From NCBI GenBank assembly GCA_002505775.1, contig DAVY01000006.1:17156-81155 (forward strand): a stretch of DNA of 64,000 nucleotides. The letters run 5' to 3'. This DNA comes from Euryarchaeota archaeon UBA130 (GTDB lineage: Archaea; Thermoplasmatota; Poseidoniia; Poseidoniales; Thalassarchaeaceae). The position numbers and the translations under genes were made by a program. Positions 10,230 through 18,194 of this stretch are shown here, one piece after another (the stretch's first letter is position 1; each line of letters opens with the position of its first letter). Under the pieces are notes generated by a model that did not search any database, was not told where the DNA came from, and was given only the letters and a program-made list of their open reading frames with translations.

Positions 10230-11098
10230 TTTCTCTGTAACGACATCAGCTCTTCAGTTGATAACGTGTCCCCAGACATCAACTTAGACATAAGATCGGA
10301 AACCTCAGTCTTATCCTCTGATTCTCCTACCTTCGTTCTTGATTCCATAGCCTTAACAATATCCTGAATTGAGTGGATGCACCTTAGTGAAACTATGTAC
10401 AAGCTATGTATTGAATCTGCTTCCTTTTTCGACTTAGTCAGTCCGGAGTGAGCGGAATTAGCTAACTCTCTAAGCCTATCCACTTCCTCTGAGAGCTCTA
10501 CCATCAGATCATGGGCCTCTTGAGCCTCGACAACAGCTTTCTCAACCCTATTGTGAGCTTCTTCTTGTGTCCTTTCAGCATTACGGACTGCGGATTTTAG
10601 ATCACTTAACTTACCGCCGTCTTTGTTGAAGGCCTTTGCCTCCTTCAACTCCTGACTAAGCCTTTTCATCTCCCTGAAGAAACCCTTCTCGCTAGCCCCA
10701 GTGAATCCACCTCTCTCGTATTTTCTTTCCAAAGCATCCATTTTTGCTCTAATTTTTGATGGAGGAGGACCAGATCTGCGCGTTGTGCTTTCACCATTTT
10801 CCTCAAGCCTCGAAAGTATCTCTCTCAACTCAGTCCTAATTTGCTTCAGCTCGTCGGATTTCTCTGCTCTATCAATTTTCAGCTCCTTGACCTTTGTATT
10901 CGCAACATCCCGAATGTCTTTCTGAGACCTGACCTCTGAAATCAGCTCCTTGACCTGACGATTAACTTCATTCCGGGTATCTAGATATGCCCTGACCTTC
11001 GCATTCAGCTCATCTCTAAGCTCGCGCCTCTCTTCAAGACCAGACTCTAGAGCCTCCTTGACGGGAGAAAATACTTTGTTGATCTCTTCAAGCTCCAA
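10226..11098 (-). CDS. Coiled-coil protein A (COG1340-like)
   Basis: Protein of 290 residues, almost entirely heptad-like Glu/Lys/Arg/Leu helix and probably a long antiparallel or dimeric coil. The coil is interrupted near 100-150 by SGPPPSKIRAKMDALERKY and GGFTGASEKGF, where two arms probably meet. The C-terminus ends in a short separate helix, LMSKLMSGDTLSTEELMSL. Such proteins are often labelled phosphoserine phosphatase-like, but no phosphatase motif is present. The start is TTG, supported by GGGAGG five bases upstream. It is the last gene of a three-gene leftward set; the 51-base gap before it holds AT-rich sequence (ATATATGTGCTTAAATG on the minus strand) that could be an internal promoter. 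Confidence 0.82.
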   Translation of the reverse strand: MELEEINKVFSPVKEALESGLEERRELRDELNAKVRAYLDTRNEVNRQVKELISEVRSQKDIRDVANTKVKELKIDRAEKSDELKQIRTELREILSRLEENGESTTRRSGPPPSKIRAKMDALERKYERGGFTGASEKGFFREMKRLSQELKEAKAFNKDGGKLSDLKSAVRNAERTQEEAHNRVEKAVVEAQEAHDLMVELSEEVDRLRELANSAHSGLTKSKKEADSIHSLYIVSLRCIHSIQDIVKAMESRTKVGESEDKTEVSDLMSKLMSGDTLSTEELMSLQRN

Positions 11099-11149
11099 CT
11101 TCCTTCCTCCCTAATTACGAATCTGAACTGACATTTAAGCACATATATC

Positions 11150-12118
11150 TCAATCTTCCCTGTTTGTTGCAAGGTTTCCCTTTCTCGGCCCTCTCCGTGA
11201 TACTCCAATCTTCCTCTTCTTTTTGGGTGTATCTGTTTTTCTCTCTATGGATTTAGCTCCAGAACTAGATTTACTGCCAGCTAGATCTGAAAGATTTCCA
11301 GAGCCCAATAAAGCGTCTAATTCAAGGGTGCTCAGAGATCCGCCTGTCTTCGCTTTCGCCTTAATTTCTGAGAATCTAACCTTTCTATTCCTTCCACCGG
11401 TCACCCTTTGGTATGACCTCACTCGAGAAAGCTCCTTCCGTAGAGATTTCCTTTCATTATCTATGGACTCTATCCTTTTGTCGATTTTTGAAATCCTTTT
11501 ACTGATTTTCCTGACTTCGCCCCTATTCGCTTTGCCCTCAACCCCCGCTTCTGAGTCTGCACGTTCCTCCAGGCCTTTCCTTTCCTTTTTCCCCTCATCC
11601 AGTTTCGAAGTTATTTCCCTCATTTCCTTAGCTTTTACGACATATTCTGAATGTGCATTTTCCGACTCGGACTTTTTCGTTATCGAAGCCTGAATTTCAA
11701 AGAATCTTCTGAATGCTTCCAGTTCCCTCGGGAGCGTCGGGACTGCCGTTAGATCATTGTCTATTGTAGTCAACCTTCTATACGTCTCGGAAAGCCACTC
11801 CTTCAGGACCTCCATAGGAGGAGGAATTAGTTTGTTAACCTCGTCCCTTCTCTTCCTATGTGTATCCGCAGATTTTCTGGTCTCGTGAAATTTTCTGAGC
11901 AGGTCCCTTCTTTCTGAGTCCGCCTCTTCCATTCCCCCCACAATATTTCTGAGAACCCTGACCCTGTTAACTAAGTCCATCCTCTCGGCCCTAAGGTCCC
12001 TCCTCTCGCCTTCAAGTGACCCGAGCCCACGCTCAAGCTCGCTTCTGAGATCATGGACCTGATTTCCATCAAGATTTTCTAAATCCTGAAAAGAGTTCGA
12101 ATTAATCCCTTCACTCAT
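11150..12118 (-). CDS. Coiled-coil protein B with basic tail
   Basis: Second coiled-coil paralogue, 322 residues. Two long charged helical arms flank a less regular centre, LTAVPTLPRELEAFRRFFEI at about 135-155. The C-terminal part carries AKAKTGGSLSTLELDALL, recognisably the same tail element as in coiled-coil A. After it comes a Ser/Lys/Arg-rich disordered tail with KKKRK and RRGPRKG that could bind nucleic acid or acidic membrane surface. The start ATG overlaps the stop of the upstream coiled-coil C gene as ATGA, so the two are co-translated. No enzymatic motif is visible. Confidence 0.82.
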   Translation of the reverse strand: MSEGINSNSFQDLENLDGNQVHDLRSELERGLGSLEGERRDLRAERMDLVNRVRVLRNIVGGMEEADSERRDLLRKFHETRKSADTHRKRRDEVNKLIPPPMEVLKEWLSETYRRLTTIDNDLTAVPTLPRELEAFRRFFEIQASITKKSESENAHSEYVVKAKEMREITSKLDEGKKERKGLEERADSEAGVEGKANRGEVRKISKRISKIDKRIESIDNERKSLRKELSRVRSYQRVTGGRNRKVRFSEIKAKAKTGGSLSTLELDALLGSGNLSDLAGSKSSSGAKSIERKTDTPKKKRKIGVSRRGPRKGNLATNRED

Positions 12119-12930
12119 TCTTCTTCCTCCTTACCCTTCTTTCCCTTCCTCATAGCGAAGGAAGATGCCCCTCCAGACAAAACTCTGTTCATATCAATAA
12201 GCAGATCATCAAATCCATTTACTTCATCTCCAAATCCTGAAGAAACCTTGACTTCCCAGAGAGCTATCGCATCCGAGGATTGTGAATAAAGCTCTTTGGC
12301 TCTATCTAGTTGCCTTCTGGTATCCCTAATTTCTTCTTTTAAGGCTACCATTTTCTCATAAAGTGGCTGTGCCTTTTCTACGGCCTTCATCATTCTGGAG
12401 TGCGCTGTCTCTGAAGCTTTGAAATTAGAAACCATTATTTTTCTAGAATCGAGATATTTAGACATTTCTGGATTGGATGCCCGCCTCTCCTTGAGCCATT
12501 TCTCGTTCTGCTCAATTAGCTTCCTCCTCTTGGAAATTAGCCTACCCTCTTCTCTGTGGTCCAGAGCAGATGTCTCTATTGTGGACTCTATGTTCTCCAG
12601 CTCTTCAAGAAGCTTCATCTTCTTCCACTCGGGATCCAAATTAACCATTCCTCCAGTTTTTGATAGTGTGTCTACAGACTGTCTAACCTCAACCAGCTTT
12701 TCCCGAGCAATTTTCTGAGCAGTATTTCTTTTCTGCTTATTATTGGCAACAACATCATTTGCAGTGGCATGAGCTTCAACCGCCCTCTTAACTTTAGGAG
12801 CAAGGGCCTCTTCTTCAGCCTCCAGATTCCTAATTACGTTGGGCAACTGCTCCTCCAAGGCTTTCCATCGGGCCAGAAGGCCTTCAGCAAGCATCTCGGG
12901 TTTTACCTCCATCAACTGTTGGACGTCCAT
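12115..12930 (-). CDS. Coiled-coil protein C, first gene of leftward operon
   Basis: Third coiled-coil paralogue. An upstream in-frame ATG at 13059 would add 43 residues of non-helical sequence and overlap the divergent surface-protein gene. The ATG at 12930 (MDVQQLMEVKPEMLAEGLL) begins the helical region and is preferred, giving 271 residues. The coil break lies at about 85-105 (VDTLSKTGGMVNLDPEWKKM). The C-terminus has DDLLIDMNRVLSGGASSF followed by a basic then acidic tail (RKGKKGKEEEE). With this start, the gene is transcribed from the 103-base divergent intergenic region that contains the perfect palindrome. Function unknown; a structural or scaffold role is likely. Confidence 0.8.
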   Translation of the reverse strand: MDVQQLMEVKPEMLAEGLLARWKALEEQLPNVIRNLEAEEEALAPKVKRAVEAHATANDVVANNKQKRNTAQKIAREKLVEVRQSVDTLSKTGGMVNLDPEWKKMKLLEELENIESTIETSALDHREEGRLISKRRKLIEQNEKWLKERRASNPEMSKYLDSRKIMVSNFKASETAHSRMMKAVEKAQPLYEKMVALKEEIRDTRRQLDRAKELYSQSSDAIALWEVKVSSGFGDEVNGFDDLLIDMNRVLSGGASSFAMRKGKKGKEEEE

Positions 12931-12961
12931 TGCAATCCCGCCCACCCGTGACCGTCGGTTA

Positions 12962-12980
12962 AAGGTCACTATGTGACCTT
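12962..12980. promoter_or_regulatory. Perfect 19-bp palindrome, candidate operator
   Basis: AAGGTCAC-TAT-GTGACCTT is an exact 8-bp inverted repeat with a 3-base spacer. It lies between the divergent starts of coiled-coil C (12930) and the surface protein (13034). A further half-site, GTGACC, occurs at 12948-12953. Size and symmetry suit a dimeric winged-helix repressor, and a DtxR-family regulator is encoded two genes downstream. That the regulator binds here is inference. Confidence 0.6.
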
Positions 12981-13033
12981 GGGAAGGGTTTGTTTGATAC
13001 GCCTCCACATCTCGGAAGTTTTGAGGGACGGGT

Positions 13034-14932
13034 GTGAAGCATACTGCTAACTTTGCCATCGCTGTAGTTTTCCTCCTCCTTTTTACCGGTTCCGTTAGGG
13101 CAGAGGTGGAAGAGTCGCCTTCATTGACAATACAAGACTCTAATTTTTGGATTATAGAATCAATCGATCAGACAACATCATCCCCGAACGGTAATTCTAC
13201 TGTATCTGACGGGGACTACGTTAGAATTTCAATGGAGGTCTACAATAACGTAGACCTTTCAATCAATGGCTCATGGGAGCTAAAGGTGCTTTCAAACGGT
13301 ATCTGGCATACTTCGATGTTTCAAAATGAATCTTGGCTCCCTTATGAGACTAAAAGTCCAGAGATAACCATCGGCCCAATGGTCGAGGGTACAATATCCA
13401 TGATGTTCGAAGTTAAGACGTTTGACCCCTCGCTAAACATATCCGTCACCAAGGACATAAGGGTGGCCCCAAATCCAATAATTTTCAGCTCAGCCGGGGA
13501 CTCAGTAATTGCCATTACAGGTGAGCCCGCGTATGTCGGCGACAAACTGACTGGCTCGATTTTAGTCAAGAACCAGGGAGAGGTCGAGGGAACAGTCTTC
13601 CTACGGTTAACTCATGATGAGTCCTCGACCTCATACTACGGGCAAAATGTCACGATTAGTCCCGGTTCCAGTAGGGAGGTATCTGTTAATTTTGAATTTC
13701 CTACTCCCGGGATGAAAGAATTCAGATGGGATGTCATTAGTAGCATTGGAGGGGTCTCATTGGAACTAAATGGGTCACATAATCTCATTATCATGCCACA
13801 ACAACAAGTACATTCTGGGATTAATTCTCTCGCTTGGACCATATCAAGTGGCATAGAGTTGGAATATTGGGTATCTCTTTCCGATGGACCTTCAAGGGAG
13901 ATAGAGATCTCCATCGGGGAATATCAAGCGGGATTATTCACCGAACTTCAAAGTTTTCCGATGAAATTAGACCAGGGCGTCAGAAATCTCGATTTTAATA
14001 TCCCCAATCCTGATAGTAATCTCGATAGAATTAGAATAACAATATCCCCTCTGGACTGGACATCCGGACAGATCGCAGATTTGTTCGTTGAACTCACAAG
14101 ACCTCAACCAATTATCCAGATCACATCCTGTACGCAGACACCGGAAATTGTCGACATCCATGAAACAGTTTCCTTGGAATGTATCTTTACGAATATTGGC
14201 AATTCAGACTCGCTACCCGGAGATATAACAATAATGAGGGTATCTGATGGAATGTTATACGATGAGGCGGGTAAGAAATCAATTTCAATATCTACAGGAG
14301 AATCCAAGGTGATATCAACCTCCATCCAAGAATGGCAAAACGAAGGTTCAACCCCTCTTCAAGTGAGGTATTCTTCTGGGGCTACATTGACAACTGGCAA
14401 CATAACAATCCAGGCTAATCAGGTACCATCAGAAGGTTTCAAACTGCCCTTTGACACAACTGCCGCTTTACTGGGGGCTGTATCTGGCGTTGTAATTATG
14501 ATGGTCGCACTAGTTCTGTGGAGGGTGGCCACTGAAAGGACACCGTCAACAGTCACTGAGAGTAAGCCTTCTATCTCCAGAATAGAAAAAAGGAGGGAGT
14601 CCGATAAAATTGAGGTTTCTTGTCCGACATGTAGCCAGAGGCTGAGTATACCCGGTGGGCACGTTGGAAGAGTGAGGTGTCCAGCATGTACCAATAGCTT
14701 CGAAGTTGGCGTGAAAAACAATCCCGCCGTTGAAGGGAGTAGTATCGAAATTGAAGAACAGGTAGAAAAGGAGAATGTAACTGAAGAGAAATTTTTGAAT
14801 TCCAGCTCGGATTCTGATATTCTTTCATGCCCCTCATGTGAACAGCTACTCAAGGTCCCACTTGAGAAGAGACCGATCATGTCCAGGTGCCCTGCATGTA
14901 GGACAGAATTCAAGGCGTTAAGAGGCGATTAG
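13034..14932 (+). CDS. Membrane-anchored surface protein with two cytoplasmic zinc ribbons
   Basis: Protein of 632 residues. It has a signal peptide (residues 1-23, hydrophobic AIAVVFLLLFTGSVRA), then about 450 residues of beta-rich, Asn/Ser/Thr-rich sequence with CARDB-like repeats (VKNQGEVEGTVFLRL near 178, CIFTNIGNSDSLPGD near 383) and several N-glycosylation-type sequons. A single membrane helix spans about 475-498. The tail beyond it contains two zinc ribbons, CPTC-x15-CPAC (530-552) and CPSC-x15-CPAC (599-622), separated by an acidic linker. The topology puts the ribbons inside the cell. GTG start with GAGGGACG upstream. It abuts the DtxR-family gene with no gap. The ligand or signal is unknown. 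Confidence 0.85.
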   Translation: MKHTANFAIAVVFLLLFTGSVRAEVEESPSLTIQDSNFWIIESIDQTTSSPNGNSTVSDGDYVRISMEVYNNVDLSINGSWELKVLSNGIWHTSMFQNESWLPYETKSPEITIGPMVEGTISMMFEVKTFDPSLNISVTKDIRVAPNPIIFSSAGDSVIAITGEPAYVGDKLTGSILVKNQGEVEGTVFLRLTHDESSTSYYGQNVTISPGSSREVSVNFEFPTPGMKEFRWDVISSIGGVSLELNGSHNLIIMPQQQVHSGINSLAWTISSGIELEYWVSLSDGPSREIEISIGEYQAGLFTELQSFPMKLDQGVRNLDFNIPNPDSNLDRIRITISPLDWTSGQIADLFVELTRPQPIIQITSCTQTPEIVDIHETVSLECIFTNIGNSDSLPGDITIMRVSDGMLYDEAGKKSISISTGESKVISTSIQEWQNEGSTPLQVRYSSGATLTTGNITIQANQVPSEGFKLPFDTTAALLGAVSGVVIMMVALVLWRVATERTPSTVTESKPSISRIEKRRESDKIEVSCPTCSQRLSIPGGHVGRVRCPACTNSFEVGVKNNPAVEGSSIEIEEQVEKENVTEEKFLNSSSDSDILSCPSCEQLLKVPLEKRPIMSRCPACRTEFKALRGD

Positions 14933-15583
14933 ATGGTTGATCTCAGCGAGTTTGAAGAGATGTATTTGAAGAGAATTTTTGAGATCTATGACTCAGAGCC
15001 GAGTACGATAGTAAAGACATCTCAGCTAGCTAAAGTAATGCGAGTTAGCAACGCATCCACCACAGAGATGATACAGAGGCTATCAGATAGGGAGCTTCTA
15101 ACCTACATACCATACAAGGGTTGTAGGCTAACTCCAGAGGGATTCAAGATTGCTGCACGAATAAAAAGGAGAGAGGGGCTATTACAGATTCTTCTGTCCG
15201 AGGTGGTTGGATTTGAAGGCGATGTGGATGAGGCGGCCTGCAAAATGGAGCATGACATGTCATCCGAACTAGAGGAGGCTATTGACAGGATGCTCGGATA
15301 CCCTGAGAGGGCACCCGATGGAACAAAAGTCCCGGTTATAGAAAGGAATCTAGATCTATCTCCCAAGAAATACCTTCTTCCTCTCTCATACTTACCAGTC
15401 GGATCCACCTCCAAAATTGAGATTATCGCACTCGATAATACTGATCAGAAAACACTTGAGGGAATGGGCCTGGAGGTAGGAACTATCATCACTAAAGAAA
15501 AAGAAGGCGTAAGATTTCAAGAAAAGGTGTTGAAACTTAGCGAGTCTTTGATGAAGAAGATATTGACTAGGATGGAGGGATAA
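14933..15583 (+). CDS. DtxR/MntR-family metal-dependent transcriptional regulator
   Basis: Homologue of DtxR/IdeR/MntR, 216 residues. It has a winged helix at 1-70 (TSQLAKVMRVSNASTTEMIQ is the recognition region), a dimerisation and metal-binding domain with CKMEHDMSSELEEAIDRML near 103-120, and a C-terminal FeoA/SH3-like domain from about 140 (LLPLSYLPVGSTSKIEII). C-x2-EH matches the DtxR primary metal site Cys102-Glu105-His106. By my alignment the ancillary-site residues His79, Glu83 and His98 are Glu, Gln and Asp here. Family role: repression of metal-uptake or stress genes when Fe or Mn is replete. The gene starts at the base after the surface-protein stop. Confidence 0.9.
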   Translation: MVDLSEFEEMYLKRIFEIYDSEPSTIVKTSQLAKVMRVSNASTTEMIQRLSDRELLTYIPYKGCRLTPEGFKIAARIKRREGLLQILLSEVVGFEGDVDEAACKMEHDMSSELEEAIDRMLGYPERAPDGTKVPVIERNLDLSPKKYLLPLSYLPVGSTSKIEIIALDNTDQKTLEGMGLEVGTIITKEKEGVRFQEKVLKLSESLMKKILTRMEG

Positions 15584-15584
15584 T

Positions 15585-17153
15585 ATGGACGAGTCAGAAG
15601 GAGTTGACCAGCATCTTGTTGATCTCGCTGACGACCTCTCGGGAATCGCCCCCCCCGCTCCCTCTGTCCCTGTCTCTAATTTATCCAACTCCGATAGTAG
15701 TTGGATGGATGATACTCTGAGGTCAAAGGAATCAACATTGCTTAGGATTGACAGGCTTCTTGTTAGCGGAGGCGCCAGGCTCGTGTTGTTACTCCCCCTC
15801 TTGGCCGTGATGCTATTGGGAGCTGCTCAATCCTATGGCTCGAATGATACAGAGTGGTGGAACGAGACATTGAGGGATGCAGCGGGTGGCTTTTCCTTGA
15901 TTAGGGCAACATACGCTGTCGCCCTCCTCATATTAATTGCTGATATCTTCCTACTGTCCATTTTACTGAGGATGATGACATACACGAGGACGATTTTCCA
16001 TCATGAGGCCGATTCCTTAACTTCTGCCGGACTAACATTTAGGAGCTCACATGGCTATGCAGAAATGAGGGCGACAATTGATGGCTCAATCAGACAGATT
16101 ACTGCAACATCATCCTTGATTGTAATTTCCTCGATACTGCTGGCTCTTTCTCTGTGGTTCCCTTCTGGAAATGAAGAAGTGAGTCCTGTCTTGTTGGCCC
16201 TTTCTACAGGATGCCTTCTAGCGGGTCACGGTGTGCAATTAATTTCAGTTCGTTCCAGATACAATGCATCCGAGCCGTGGGGAATGCTTGAGGCATTCTC
16301 GCCGCCCATCCACCCTGCATTACTAAGCCGGCCATTTAACGACGTCATTAAGGCCCATATCGATCCATTATTGGGTATTAGGATTACCGAGTACCTGAAG
16401 ACAGTCAGGTCTGAACTTAGAGAGGGATATACTATGTCGGAATTGCAAGAGTCATTATTACTGCTTCTCCACCTAAGAAGGTCTTCACTGATATCGGAGT
16501 CAGAGTTTAAGACGAAATTAGCCAGTATGGTCGAGCCGACTGCTATTGATGGCCTTTTCAGACATCCAGAAGTAGGTGAAGAGACTTGGGACAGGCTTTT
16601 GCAACATGCTAGAAGCCAGTGTAAGCCATTCTTTAGATTACACGATAGAATGAGAATGAGACGAGGAATTAGTAGCTCAGATGGAGGTTTCTGGTTCGAT
16701 GTGGATATGGAGAACCTAGTTGTTGGCCAAGCAAATCTATTCGCCTTCATCTTAAATTCGGGCAACGAATCGAAAGATTTAGTATTAAAAATTCAGACTC
16801 CTGATTTCAAACCCAATGAATGTGTCTATCGTTTGCGTTCTGAACCTATAAATATGGATTCAGATCCATTAAACCCTCCCCTCCTCTCCACAATGATTCA
16901 AGAAATGACAAACAGTACAAGTATTGTCTGGCAGAGTCTTCTTCCCTCCATTAAGGGAGAGGCCACTGTAACTGTTAGACTCGAGGACGACTCAGGAAAT
17001 TTATTATCTGGGAGGGTACTAAACGTGCAAGTCGGAAGTGATTTGATTACGAGGACTAGGAGGGCCGTTGGAGCGATGTTTATGGCAGGGGCGCTTATTG
17101 CAATCCTATCTCCCTTACTTCCATTCGCAGGGTCGGTCCTCGGACTTCTTTGA
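15585..17153 (+). CDS. Multi-pass membrane protein of unknown function
   Basis: Protein of 522 residues that I cannot assign to a family. Hydrophobic helices lie at about 63-80, 108-128, 170-192 and 198-222, with a last helix at the extreme C-terminus (AVGAMFMAGALIAILSPLLPFAGSV). Between them is a helical soluble region around 250-340 (TMSELQESLLLLLHLRRSSL) followed by a beta-rich domain at 360-485 (LVVGQANLFAFILNSGNES, GEATVTVRLEDDSGNLLSG). That domain resembles the CARDB-type sequence of the surface protein two genes upstream. One base separates it from the regulator gene, so the two are surely co-transcribed. Confidence 0.8.
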   Translation: MDESEGVDQHLVDLADDLSGIAPPAPSVPVSNLSNSDSSWMDDTLRSKESTLLRIDRLLVSGGARLVLLLPLLAVMLLGAAQSYGSNDTEWWNETLRDAAGGFSLIRATYAVALLILIADIFLLSILLRMMTYTRTIFHHEADSLTSAGLTFRSSHGYAEMRATIDGSIRQITATSSLIVISSILLALSLWFPSGNEEVSPVLLALSTGCLLAGHGVQLISVRSRYNASEPWGMLEAFSPPIHPALLSRPFNDVIKAHIDPLLGIRITEYLKTVRSELREGYTMSELQESLLLLLHLRRSSLISESEFKTKLASMVEPTAIDGLFRHPEVGEETWDRLLQHARSQCKPFFRLHDRMRMRRGISSSDGGFWFDVDMENLVVGQANLFAFILNSGNESKDLVLKIQTPDFKPNECVYRLRSEPINMDSDPLNPPLLSTMIQEMTNSTSIVWQSLLPSIKGEATVTVRLEDDSGNLLSGRVLNVQVGSDLITRTRRAVGAMFMAGALIAILSPLLPFAGSVLGLL

Positions 17154-17191
17154 TGAGTTCCATTCAATAACAGCTCCCTACTCCCAAATCT

Positions 17192-18193
17192 GTGAATGAT
17201 GACGAACCAAGTCCTGATGACGACCTGAAAACCAGGCTTCATGCAATGGAGGCAAGGCTCAGAAGAATGAGGGATCAGAGGACTTCTCACAATGAAGATG
17301 CTAGGAGAGCTGCTGACTCAAGGAACTCGGTTCAAGAACAGTCGAAGGAGATTAGAGCCTCTATTGAGGAGAAATTAAACGAGCAAAAAGAAGTTAGGGC
17401 TAGAGCAAAGACACATCAGATGCAGAGGGACGCTATTCAATCTAGAATTAGAGAGATTATCGATAGCAAGAAAGGTAGGAGGTCCGAAGCCAGTAAAGCG
17501 AAATCAGATGTAGTCGAACTTTCTGAAGTAATGGCGGAGATATCCAATATAGAAAATAGGCTGATGACTGATGGAACTTTAACTCTCAAAGCAGAGAATA
17601 GGCTACTTAGAAAACTCAAGATACTTGCCTCCAAAAGGGATGTTCTTCTTCCCAAAGCAACCGAATTTGAAGCCATCAATATAGACCTAGGAGATTTGGA
17701 GAGTACAATTCAAACCCTCAAAGCAGAAGCTGACTCACAACACCAAGAGATGATTAGAGCTCATGAAGAGGCAGATATAATCTGGGAAGAAGTGAAACCA
17801 ATGTTGGAAGAGAGAGACTTCCTAAGGTCTGAAGGCGACAGATTACACGCCATCTTTGTCGAGTCAAAGGAGCTCGCTAATTCTGTACATGCGGAAATCG
17901 AGGTACTTCTCAAAGAGGTCAATGAAGCCAGAGATGAAATGAAGGCTAGAAGGGAGGAAAGAGCTAGGGTGATTAGGGAGCATAACGAGTCCGTCAGAAA
18001 CGCTCTCAAAACCCCAGATAAGGACGAGGTTCTTGCAGAATCTCTTACGGACAAACTTCTTTCTGAGGGTACACTGACTCTGGGAGGGTCGATGTCAGGG
18101 GACCCCCAAGCTTCGCCAAGCGCAATTTCATCATCAGCCGGTAAAAGAAGAAAACCGAGAAAGGTAGGGTCATTCAGGAAGCCAAGGAAGTAA
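17192..18193 (+). CDS. Coiled-coil protein D with basic tail
   Basis: Fourth member of the local coiled-coil family, 333 residues, on the opposite strand from A-C. Long charged helices at 12-115 and 146-280 flank a break at about 116-140 (IENRLMTDGTLTLKAENRLL). The C-terminus has LTDKLLSEGTLTLGGSM, very close to the tail of protein A, then a Ser-rich linker and a basic end (GKRRKPRKVGSFRKPRK) like protein B. GTG start 38 bases after the membrane-protein gene, so probably in the same transcript. There is no catalytic motif; I infer a structural or scaffolding role. Confidence 0.82.
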   Translation: MNDDEPSPDDDLKTRLHAMEARLRRMRDQRTSHNEDARRAADSRNSVQEQSKEIRASIEEKLNEQKEVRARAKTHQMQRDAIQSRIREIIDSKKGRRSEASKAKSDVVELSEVMAEISNIENRLMTDGTLTLKAENRLLRKLKILASKRDVLLPKATEFEAINIDLGDLESTIQTLKAEADSQHQEMIRAHEEADIIWEEVKPMLEERDFLRSEGDRLHAIFVESKELANSVHAEIEVLLKEVNEARDEMKARREERARVIREHNESVRNALKTPDKDEVLAESLTDKLLSEGTLTLGGSMSGDPQASPSAISSSAGKRRKPRKVGSFRKPRK

Positions 18194-18194
18194 T

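Noticed and set aside
14419..14913. Antisense frame of 164 codons over the zinc-ribbon tail
   Set aside because: The sense strand encodes CPxC ribbons and a membrane helix; the antisense Ser/His-rich sequence is composition only.
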